Part shown: one piece after another, positions 46,091 to 57,100 of the stretch
How the letters are laid out: each line of letters begins with the position of its first letter
Position numbering within the stretch: the stretch's first letter is position 1
Assembly (NCBI GenBank): GCA_947561395.2
Contig: OX387193.1
Span: 9,858,001-9,922,000 of the forward strand
Direction of reading: 5' to 3'
DNA: 64,000 bases
Source: Buxus sempervirens
Taxonomy: Eukaryota; Streptophyta; Magnoliopsida; Buxales; Buxaceae
Notes under the pieces: model-generated
The model's database searches: none
What the model saw: the letters and a program-made list of their open reading frames with translations, nothing else
What the model was told of the DNA's origin: nothing
Position numbers and translations under genes: made by a program

Positions 46091-46409
46091 GCAAGACCTC
46101 TTTCTCTCTCTTTCTCTCTCCTGAGTGTGGATTAAAGATATTATCTCTCTGTTCCTTCCCATGCTGTTTATGCTTCAATTTTATAAAGTTTTGTGGATGA
46201 TTTCCTTATAATGTGGGCTTCCTCATTCCTCCTAAGTTTTTTAGGGTTTTGTTTGTGGATTTAGGTATTTTTGGGGTTTTCAGTTTTTCTCCCCTTCAAA
46301 TTGGCATTTGGTTTAGGTACATTTTCATGGTGGCATTTAGATATATGTATGTATGGGGTTGATCTTTGTAAAGATTTTGTTTATGGGATTGACACCATAA
46401 ACCTTATAT

Positions 46410-46815
46410 CCTGGGATTTAGTTAAAGATCTTGGTATTGGGAAGATAATTTTGTAGTAATAATGTGATGGTACATCAATTAAAGGTCCCACAGGATCTCA
46501 ATTGCAATTAATGCATCATAGAATAACCAGAAACATGAACAGGGTGGAGGTTCAGAAGTTCTGAGGCTTTGACTAGGTTTTGATGCAAATGGGTATATTA
46601 AATTCAGACATGTGTTGAATCAATATTATTTTAAAATATCAAGTGTACAAAAAGAGTTTATATAATGCAGTATTTCTTGTTTATCAAATATCAATACACA
46701 GCAAAATGAGTTACCTAGTGGATTGTCATTAATCAGGCGGTGCCATGAAGATCCACTCAGACAAATTATCTACAAATTTATAACCCTTCAAATATAATAA
46801 CCTAAAGTGGTGCCC
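46410..46815 (+). repeat. dispersed repeat, copy 2
   Basis: This is the partner of 40380-40720, sharing the same ordered blocks in the same orientation about 6 kb away. It carries extra sequence between blocks. Confidence 0.6.
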
Positions 46816-49086
46816 AGACAAGTCATGAATGGATAGTTATTAACAAGTTAGGGGAGTTTTTGAAAATTTTCAAAAAGATATTTTTTCAAAGGGTAATTTC
46901 ATATCAGAAATTTTGGCCTTTCATGTGGATTGCAAGGTTTTGCATGGGCACTCAAGGATTAGTGGGTTGAGCGAAAGTGGATCCAGATACTTGAGTTCTA
47001 ATATATATCGATATAAACATCCATTACTTTGGATGAAATCGTCTACCGTTAGGTCTGTGCTACAGACCCAGCAGCCTCCGTGAGATGCTGCCACTATTCT
47101 TCATTTTGAAAAAGGTGTTTTCACATTGGAAATTATAAAAACACAGTGGCTGTAAGATGCTGCACAGAGGCTGTTGGGTCTGCAGCACAAACCTAGCGAT
47201 GGACGATTTCATCCCACATTACTGCACTTATACATGTGTAGTTAATTATTAATAGGAGAATTTGAATGGAGAAGATAAGTTGATGGTTTTAGTTTGTGCA
47301 AGTCATTGAGGAAAATAATGAGGTTTTCTCCAAGTGCTGTTGCACCAATGCAAATGTGTGTTGATTTTTCTAGTGTGGGGTCTGCTAGTAATACCTACCT
47401 ATATGTCAGATTGGCATGTCTTATATCTTCATTATTTCTCAGGGAACAAATCTTTGTCCCCACAAGTCAATTTCACCAGATTAGTGAAAGAACCCGATCT
47501 AAACGATCAGTAAAGGCGCGTTTGGACACTAAAAGTCTAATAGTAGTGTCCAAAAATCTTGAGGCCGTTTGCCCGAAGAGACTCTCACTTGTCATTTCAA
47601 AACAGGAGAAGAGAAAGTTTATTTGGTAAAAATTAGTAAAAATCAATTACAGTTTTAAAAATCAACAAAATTGCATTTGACAAGTGTCATAATTAACAAA
47701 GTTTATAATAATGCGAGTTAATTATGGTTATAGTAATAGTGATGGTGGTATTAGCAATAGTAATAGCAGAGATGGTGGTGGTAATCAATGAAGCTTTAAA
47801 TAAATTGATTAACCAAATAAGAAATTACAAAATATTACCGAAAAAAATAATAAGAAATTACAAAAGCACTACTTGAAAATTCGATAACAAAATTTTTACA
47901 TTCAAAAAACGAGATTATTTTTGGATTGTTTTTCTTTTTAAATCAATATGAAAATTATTTCATGCCAGACACCAATTCTCTAGTTTCTATTGTCAAAAAC
48001 AAAGAAACTGCTTCTTCTTTTTTTGTGGAACCTTTTGAGGTAAAACATTTTTAAAAGATTAAATTAATTTTCGAGCAATGTTTCCATGGAACATGGAGGT
48101 AACGTGGGTCAGCCGGAAGTTTATGCGGAGAGAAATTGCTCAACAAGTATGTAATAGGTTTAAGCCGCCTAAGGTTGTGCTTGGTTAGATTTATGGTGTT
48201 GTTTACATGAAATTTGGAAACAAGCTAATGAAATAGAAGACAAACCAAAGGAGATAGAATCCTTTACTCCATTTCCTCTTCCGTTAATCAATATATGTAA
48301 CATGTGTTATACTTTGATAGGTTCTTTGTAATATAACCTATCAAAGTATGACACATGACATATTTTGATTGATCGCAGACTATAGTATCAAAAGAAACGG
48401 GATAGAGGATTTGCAAATAGAGATGTTTCAGAGGTGACTCAATCAAGTTTAATATATATAGTTGATGGTCAATTTGGAGAGGATGGTTAAGGTTAAGAGA
48501 TCTTAAGAGATATGGTTCTTCAGCAGTAACATAAAGGATGAGTGAACAGTCTCCATAACAGATCAGTTGTGCTCTTGGATTGAGTTTGAAAATTGGTCAA
48601 GCCACCATTGCTCTGATCATTCCTTATGCTGCTTCTTTTTAACCAGAGCTGAATAAGTATTAACAGCTAGTTCCATGGTCACAAGTCCCCATTGACAGCT
48701 TTTACAATGCAGATGGGAATCAAGACGACTGAAGATACGGAACAAAAATAAATAAATAAATAAATAAAAATCCAATTTGAGTCTTCTTTCACTCTAAAAG
48801 ATTAAGCATTGCACATATAGAATATAAAAATTGAATTTAAGGTGATCATGAACCAAATTTACAAGTTAATAGTTTGCATATACCCAAAACAGTATCTGGA
48901 ACTTACAATATCTCCAGTCTAGACACATTCTCAGGTACATAAGGTTCAGTCAGGTCTAAATGGGGACCTTCCTCTGGTGATTCTAGCTCATTGGTTGATC
49001 TTTTCACAAAATCACTTTGTCAACCACTATATAAAATGAATGCCAATAAACACAAGTAATGCATGGAGTCACTCAGGTTCTATTGT
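46816..49086. other. spacer downstream of the YqgF-like gene
   Basis: AT-rich and without a recognisable gene. The MULE-like MITE at 47031 is the only identified element. From about 47215 to 49086 I see nothing I can name. Confidence 0.6.
47031..47214. mobile_element. MULE-like foldback MITE
   Basis: The ends GGATGAAATCGTC and GACGATTTCATCC are inverted repeats, and similarity continues inwards for over 50 bases (TAGGTCTGTGCTACAGACCCA against its inverted partner). Flanks CCATTACTT and ACATTACTG match at seven of nine positions when the terminal base on each side is included in the element. The 9-base spacing points to Mutator-type transposition. Confidence 0.65.
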
Positions 49087-51112
49087 TCATCTATCTTCAT
49101 AATCTTCAGGGAAAAGATCCAAGTCCTTGGCTGGACCCTTTCTTAGCATTTCTTGAAGTTCTGACTGCTTGGGAAGAACAAGTTCAGTTCCGTGACCCGA
49201 AATGGAGAAATATCTCTCCAATATCATCTTCATTCCCGGGAAAAAATAAAAATGTGAATCACATAGTTTACGTGAAAGAAAAATAAAGTAAAAGAAATGC
49301 AATAAAAGATGCGAACTAAAAAAGTTGTTGCACACCATGGCAGCATAAGCATCAAGACGTTCTTGGCGAGCAGACTTTCTGAGGCCCCTGAGAAGAATGT
49401 CCACAGGCTCATCTCTTGTTATTCTCAGAGCAAGTAATCATATGCACATTTCAGTTGATCTAATTTCTTGTTATTTATCTGTAAAAATTCTATATTTTCA
49501 TATTAAGCAAGAGGCGGAACTAGTCTTAAGGCCATGACAACACAAGAAGTAAACAAGTATAACCAGCTTAAAGATAAAACAATGTAGGTATATCATTGTT
49601 CAGAAACATAAAAGTTCCAAAATTAATAAGCCAATTTATTCGCTGAAGAAAATACTTCTAGATTGTGGCCTTCGAGGTGTATCAGTGATATGTAATTCAA
49701 AGGAAGTAAAGGTGCAATCAAAATAGTTAAGCTGAATTGCAGAAAAAAATTACATGTCAATCATAAGGTCGACGGCATCTGTTGATGTTCCATGTTCATC
49801 CTGCAGGTATACCCTCCAACCCCTGTGCAGTAGAGAAGACAAACTGATATTTTCACGTCAGAAGAAAATAATGGCCCAAGTGGACACAAATACTACTTAG
49901 AAGCAAAAGATGTGATTATAGAACAAGAGATTTAATGTAAATGCCAGAAATCAATCCATTTAAAAATAGGAACTAAGCAAACCTCACCTCTCTGCAGCTT
50001 GAACAGCAAGCCTTCCTGCAACACTACGAACCTTGTTCGACTGAGGTGTCTCCTTCCCATCATGCGATTTAGGAAGACCGATTATAAATTCATCAGCTTC
50101 CTAAAGTTCTCAATGATTTTTTTTAAACACAAAGGAAAATTCATGATTTACATTACAAGGAAATGGAAATGCAGAATTCAGTCAAGTGTGTATAAAAATT
50201 TAACCAAGGAAATAAATGGAGTCCTTCATTACTTATGAATTCTAGGACTGGGATTGGAATTAAGAATTTTCCTTCCGATTCAACTCACTGGAATAGAAAT
50301 TCAAGTCAGCATCGGAGTTTTAGATTTTTGGGGGAGTTGTTGGAATTCTAATTTCTTATAAAATTGCAGGGTTACCATGGAATTGAGAGAAGATTTACAA
50401 TTTCAGTTCTAATTGCATCCAAACTGCAGAATCGAAATTGAGAACCCAATTACAACTCCAACCTAGTTTCACCTCCAATTTCTTGAAACAAACACATAAA
50501 AAAGGTCCATAAAAATAAACCCTTTTTTCTCTTTTTTGTGAAACAATCATGAAACATCAGCTTCAAGAACGAGATTAAGATTGATAAACGAATAATAAAG
50601 AGAGTGAAAAAGAGAAAGATTTGCACCTCTCGTTCTGCAATCTCGAGGAGACGAATCTCGAGCTTCTTCCCTCTTAATTCCAAAACCTAGACCAGTTTGC
50701 AGAATAAAACCATTAACACATTCAACATCTGCTTCCAAGTACCAACCAACAACATCTGAATCGAGAGAGAGAGGCTGAGAGGGTAAAGGGTAGTTATTAC
50801 AGTTAAGGGACGGATTGAGAAACCTTTGCTGAGAGCAACGCCGGTGCGAGACAGTCCGAGGTCTACTCCCAAGCTGAACCCTCCACGCCACAGTGGGTCC
50901 GTCTTCCGGCGAAGGGCATTTGGGGGAAGTTCGTTCGTTGAAACTGCCCTTACACTGCCAGGACAATTAGAGCTATAGATCGGATGACACTGCAGATGTT
51001 TAAAGGCAAGGGTGCTCTTGCCAAGGGCAGTAGTCCTCCGCAAAAGATTGTTCTGCGGAAGAAGAAGAGAATGTCCCTGGCTCGATAACGGCAGCAGATG
51101 CTGCTGCACCAT
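49087..51112 (-). CDS. organelle-targeted YqgF/RuvX-like RNase H-fold protein
   Basis: Exons (minus): 51112-50801, 50686-50627, 50100-49988, 49822-49754, 49387-49336, 49227-49087, with GT-AG borders and consistent phases, giving 248 residues. Bacterial YqgF (RuvX) is the RNase H-fold nuclease that matures the 5' end of 16S rRNA; plant members are nuclear-encoded. The first 75 residues are Ser/Leu/Arg-rich with few acidic residues, like a transit peptide. Catalytic acids are visible: D84 in GVDLGLSRTG, E171 in LQDEHGTSTDA, D197 in ERLDAYAAM; GLPK is at 132-135. The C-terminus is FPEDYEDR. Whether it acts on plastid or mitochondrial rRNA is inferred. The start is the first ATG in frame with the transit-like sequence. 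Confidence 0.9.
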
Positions 51113-51249
51113 TTTCTGAGCCAGTACAGACGACGGAGTCGACTCAAAGTCACAATAGAAAACCAGGAACTGAGGAGAGAGGAACAGATTAACCCCTTAG
51201 TTTTCTCGTAATCAATCGCAGCGTATTGACGGTTATGATTTGTTAACAC

Positions 51250-51994
51250 AGGTAATACAATTGCGAAGTTTCACACTTGATCAACACCTAAATCATTTCA
51301 GGGACAGTTGGTTATTATAGATTTGAAATCTCCCTCCGGAAGATCCGCTGGTCCATAAGTACATGAAACCTACATGTACACACCCTCCATTGTTGGATCA
51401 GCAAATCTTCCAGTGTGAGGGACTAGCTAATATGGTATCATTACCATATTGGGCCCCGAGTGTTGGAGCTTTGACGTTGGAAGATTGACTGGAAAGTCCA
51501 CCGATTTTCACCATGTGTCCCCCCCATCCATCATGCCATTAGATATAATCTAATCCGGGTACAACCCAATTTATCATTGTAGATATAACCTAACATATCA
51601 TGGGTACAAGCTAGTTCATCATAAGATACAACTCAACTCATCATTGGGTTTCGACATAGATACAATATTATACCCCATGATAAGTTAGTGTGATGAATGA
51701 GTGAGACACGTGGCGAAGATCAATGGATGCTCCAGCCAGTCTTCCAGCAAGAGGCTTCAACTAATGTGAGGGCATTATATAAGCGGAATTCACACTTTCG
51801 CACCCTCACATTTCTCGTAAAAGCAGTGACACCCTTTCATTTGAAAAAGGACAAAAAAAAAATTTACCCTCCACAATTCGGAAAATTGTGCACTTTCCAT
51901 GTTAAAATTTTATCAAAATTAGTTCAACTCACTTCCCATGATAGGGATCTCAGCCTTTTTTCATGTAAGGGGTTCTAAATGCTTTTGTTAGAAC
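51250..51994. other. upstream spacer of the YqgF-like gene
   Basis: No gene or element is recognised. The segment contains repeated short phrases (ATCATTG...GATATAAC) between 51560 and 51670. Confidence 0.5.
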
Positions 51995-53260
51995 TAGGGT
52001 TACTTATTGGGTCGGGCCAGCACAGCCCACCATGCTTAAAGCAAGCTCATGCCCCGCCCAGCCCGCTAGTGGGCACTAAGGCTACAACTCGCTACGGTTT
52101 AATTCGGGTTGGCCTCAACCCAAAACCAAACCAAGGTTACTGATGGTTGACCTAAAACCGAACCGAACCGACCTCAGAACCGAAATATCCAAACCGAAAA
52201 CCGAACCATTATGTAAAGAAAACCCGTAACCCAACCCAAACCGAACCGAATTTCAAAATTCGGTTCAGTTCAGTTTGGGTCATTTTCCCATACTTAAAAC
52301 CTGTTATCAAGAGAGAGATTTCCACTATCCAAAAAAAAAATTAAAGAATACACACAACAAATTTGAAGGATCATCACTTACATGCTGTCCAATCCCTTAG
52401 TAGTTCACATGCACATATAAGATGGAGCAAAGAGCTTAAAATCCCAAGTCATATGTTAATTGTTTTGGATCGCACTTTTGAACTCATGAATCAATTTAAT
52501 AATTAACTACAAAGATTTATAAAATAATAATTTTATTCGTTATCTTATAACTTATAATTTATAAGTTATGTTTTATTATTACAACTTTATCTATTGTGTA
52601 TTTTATATATATTATTATATTTCGGTTTGGTTTGGTTCAGTTCGGTTTGATTTTACACTTAGAAAAATTCGATTTGGTTTTCAGTTCGGTTTGGTTAACC
52701 CGAGCCTTCAACCTAAAACCGAACCAAACAAACTCGGTTCTCTACTTTTAGAACCAAAACCTACCCAAAGACTATATAACCCAAACCAAATTGACCCAAA
52801 GTCGGATTAGACCGGTTCGGTTTCGGTTTTAACCAACCCAAGTTACAGCCCTAGTGTGCACGGCACAACCTGTGGCCCCTATCAGGCCATGTTGCGCCTG
52901 GGGTATTGGGTATTTGGCACAGCCCGCCTGACACGATGGCCCAGAAGCTGTGGCCCGCGAAAGCACGCAAGCGGCACAGCGTGAACAATGCTGAGTTGCA
53001 GGTTTGTGTTAAAAAGAATGGGGTTTTTGCTTTTTTTGAGGTTTTTTACTTTTTTTTTTTTTACAATTTGGGGAAAATTGTATCCCAATATATGAAAAAA
53101 TATGTGTGAATAATAAATATTTCTTTTTTGAATTTTTTGTATTATTTATTTATTTTTTCGCTTTTTTTCTATTTTTTTTGAATTTTTTAAAGCATTTATT
53201 ATGCAGCCCGCTGACCTACCTGGCACAACACGGCACGGCCCAACGCTAACCGTGCCACAT
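51995..53260. mobile_element. hAT-like fragment carrying a nested insertion
   Basis: It starts TAGGGTTACTTATTGGGTCGGG, like the ends of the element at 44030, and has a GC-rich GGCACAGCCC subterminal region resuming after the nested element (GGCACAACCTGTGGCCC, then GGCCCAACGCTAACC). The expected right inverted end is missing or too decayed to see. Confidence 0.5.
52077..52853. mobile_element. GGTTCGG-family TIR element, copy 3, nested in a hAT fragment
   Basis: The ends TAAGGCTACAACTCG and (inverted) TAGGGCTGTAACTTGGGTT form an imperfect inverted repeat. The flanks GTGGGCAC (52069-52076) and GTGTGCAC (52854-52861) match at seven of eight positions, so this family probably belongs to the hAT superfamily. 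The interior is dense in AACCGAACC and TTCGGTTTGG units. Confidence 0.75.
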
Positions 53261-53432
53261 GTAAATTTTATAATCATTACTTGCTCGTCATACGAATCCT
53301 ACGCTGAACGAAGGGTATGGCGGACACAACCGTCGATCAGACGCCTAATATCATCGAATTAGATAAGCCGTTAACCACAAAGGACCGTCTGATGACAAAT
53401 CTCGAAACTGGGATGTCTTTGTTTCTTTGCAG

Positions 53433-53582
53433 GACTGTGTTCTTCGGTGTGTACCAGTGCCGGGGTCCTGGATCTGCGGCAGCAAGCGACGCATACGAGT
53501 GCTTGATTACGAGTCTGCAGGTCCATTCTTAGCCAAGAGTTCGTTAATGGAAGGGCACTGAATTGCAGCCACCGAAGCTTAG
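53433..53582 (+). pseudogene. pectin methylesterase last-exon relic
   Basis: After an acceptor-like TTTCTTTGCAG the frame reads TVFFGVYQCRGPGSAAAS, the conserved pectin methylesterase segment (VFFGxYxCxGPG). A shifted frame continues VLDYESAGPFLAKS, and another gives FVNGR, then HxIAATEA and TAG at 53580-53582. At least two frameshifts and a nonsense change (TGA where Trp is expected after FVNGRH) show it is dead. No other part of the gene is visible nearby, so it is an isolated fragment. Confidence 0.75.
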
Positions 53583-54121
53583 CACTGGTTTGCATCCACA
53601 AACATTCGGCAGTTTGCCTTCTGCGCTTTCTCCACCAAACCCAAAAATTCAGTTTCTTCCCTCGGTAAAACCAGATTCCTTTGGTTATCAGAGGTGAATA
53701 AAGAAGAGAAGAAAACAAAGACCCATCCCGTCGATGTTAATAAATGGATATCATTACAAAAATAAGTGAACTAAGTTGAGAGCTAACAAGCCGTGATTCT
53801 GAAACCGATATGTTAAGAACTTGATTCTGAATTAGTTTTCAACTTTTCATTCGAAGGCTTCTGTAATAAATTTTTTCTAATCATTGTTGTAAAAATATGG
53901 ACTGGTTTTGAATGAAGATAATCATTTTTACAATTATTATTACATAAAAAACAGAAGCTGGAATCAGTCCCATGCTACCAATTTAATTCCATTGAAAATT
54001 AAAAAAGGTATAGCTACATTGCAAGCAAACTAACCTTATTATGTTGGACATCTTGCAACAAAATGAAAAGGTGAGCAAAAGTGCAACCGCAAACAAGATG
54101 AGATGGAAGAAAGGGCTTGTC

Positions 54122-57100
54122 TCACATTATACAACAATTCTGTTGGGAGCCCGGCGTGTCTGGAGATCTGCAACAAGGAAGAAAACCAAAGGTCATTACT
54201 CTTTTCATGCCTTTCTCATTAGATTTTGGCATTTGAACCCCCCTTTGAATAATTAGACTATAATGCAAAGCTTGGATGTAGTATGGATGAACAAATAAAA
54301 TTTCTCATCAGCTTGAAAGATATAAAATAAATATGATGGTCAGATATATTTACTATTGCAATAATCCAACCCAAAATAAAAGGGAAAGAATCCACTTCAT
54401 TCAAGGTCCAATTAATATGCAACGTAAGATTAAGACTTTCGGTACATGTGTGTCTTTGTTGTATAGCATATCTTGCATAGAAATAAAGAGGAATTTTATC
54501 ACAAGGACATCCAGGACATGTCCATAAACTTTAGCTTCTATATGTCAATGAAGTGCAAGAAAATGATCAACTACAGAATCAGATCAGTGAGTAACTGATG
54601 AACCTTGTAAAGGGATTCCATTCTTTTCTTTTTCTCTGGGATAAATATAATAGGAAAATCATAAAGTTGAAACCAAAATGTATCAAAAAGGCATTCTAAA
54701 AATCACATGCACAATCAGGATGTATATGCTGAAATAAGTACTAAAAGACAGGTGAAAGCCCAGGACAGGCACAGCTATTTCAAGGATAGCTACATGGAAA
54801 GAAAGGTCAAATTCAGTCACAATCTTAACATTTCATTGCACCATGTGTTCCTACAGATGATAAAATTATAGAACACTTACAATTGTGCAAGAAGATCAAG
54901 GTCAGGTGCAAGCTCCTGCACAATATCATTTGGAGGCTGGCCACATTCTTGCATTTTCTGCATGAGTTCAAAAATCTTGGTGAAGTTACCAGGATCATTC
55001 TCATATACTGCATTTAGATCTTTTATGAGGTCATATTGATGGCTGTAACAATCATATTCTTCTTTGCTCAATCCAGATCTATGTTCTTCCAACCACTTTG
55101 GATATCTTTCTGCAATTTCTTTCATTGGTTCATGAAGAATCTCCTTAGATAAAAGCTGCTGCATCATTGTGTCCATAATAGATTGCAAGTCCTAGAAGAA
55201 AAGGGAAAAAAGAACATTATCCATGTTACTCAGAAGGTTGAACATGAGCAAAATAACTCACGGACAAAGTAAAGATTATCACATAAGAAATTATTATTGT
55301 AAGATCTATTCATCAAAGTATGTTTGTCGCAGAACATAATAGCAACTCACAAAAGGGGTGTCATATAAGGGCAAAAGGTTTATTTATTTATTTACTTTTT
55401 AAATATCACAGAAAGGAACAAGGGGTATCATAAATATAAAAATTAAAAAAAAAAAAGGCAACGTCATTTAACTTTTTCTTCTTGGGTCTAACATATTGCA
55501 TTGCCACAGAACCGCTAGAAGTGAAAGTTCAAAACAAATCAATATAGGAAGAATCCAGGGCTTTCAAGAGATGATACAGGATTTTCACGAAGCATCTCAC
55601 AGATCAAGAACCTCAATGTTGTAAACCTTTGCTGTTTTTAATTTACAGCTGGTATACTGCATATAACAATGAAGTGTAGCAAATAGAAGAATATCTATTA
55701 TTGTCTCAGAAAATGGCAATGAAGTAGAACATATAAATCACTAAAATGATGGCAGATATTGTTCAATGATTAAAAGCAACCTGAAATTGATCGGCTCTTA
55801 CCTAATAACAGTCCCAGTGCTTTCCACATATGACCATTCAAATAAGTTAGCTATACTAGATTTACTCATTTACACATCCCTGTATACAAAACAGACTTCA
55901 ACTCCAATCCAATTCTTACTTAACATTTTGTTAGATTCAAAAAACTTGAACCAGGCAGTAAAAGCCAGTAATCAGCATGCTCTCCTAAAAACCCTTTGGA
56001 CAAGAACATAAACATAATAATTGGTGATTTCAAAACATTACGGCTGAATGTCATCATAAGGCCCTTTATAAAGCCATGTAGAAGACCACAGAATCTTTTG
56101 CGATGACTAAGAAGGCATAGCAGAAATTACACCAGTTCTGAATGCTCCTCTCCAAACCATATTGCAATCATACTATCTGATATTGTCTTACTTAAATATA
56201 GTGAGGAACTCCCATTTGACCTTCCATGCAAGGGTTGATGAAGTTTATCAACATTAAAGCACATTCACCATACCACTACCGCCATAACAAGCTATGCTCC
56301 TGCTTTAGTCAATCTCAATCAATTTTCACCAATAGCTTTTATCAGATATAGTCAAAAGGTTAAAAGACCATTGATTCCAGCCAGCTTCTTCACTTTAATC
56401 ATTCTCTTTGGAATTTCAAAGATGTTAGAAAGGAAACTTTTAGTAGATAGGGTTTTCTCCTGATATGACACACTGTATTATGCCCGATGGCAATAGGATT
56501 ACAGAACCCCCTTGCACAGGCACAAGTCAAGAAGCTAGTAGAAGAAAGCATAACTGCATAAAACGAAGCATCTTAAATGAACTGGTCTGTCTTTTTATGG
56601 GCTGCAGTGGCATATATAAGGGCTACTGATCGTAGACCACCCTAGTAGATGCGCTTTTGAAAATGAGCTTCTGAAGTGTTCAAGATAAGATAGCAAAGGT
56701 TATGAAATGGTAAATGAGAGTGATTCTAAAAAAGATACTTTTTTTGTGAATGCAGGAGGAGATACCATGATATTTATGCCTTCAAATGTGAGGCTCATGT
56801 ATTACACCTTGAGGCTTGAGATTCAATCCAACGAGTTCAAAATAAAACAGTACCAAACAAAATATGTAGATATCATTACCAACACATACAAAGGAGCACT
56901 ACTGTAACAGCAGCTGATAACAACACAAATGAGTCTGCAATAATGATATGTTTGTCAGGCTTACATATTATGAGCCCTTATCTTTCCACATTGATCACAA
57001 ATGAGTTGATAGCCCATATTCATTAGTAGGTGAATTTTGTAAAAATAAGGCTTTCATAGACCAAACTAGAGAAAATAAATGCAAAACTGTAATTATGGAG

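Noticed and set aside
53317-53532. 71-codon plus-strand frame starting MADTTVDQTPN
   Set aside because: It crosses the intron acceptor of the pectin methylesterase relic; only its C-terminal half has real similarity, so it is not a gene.
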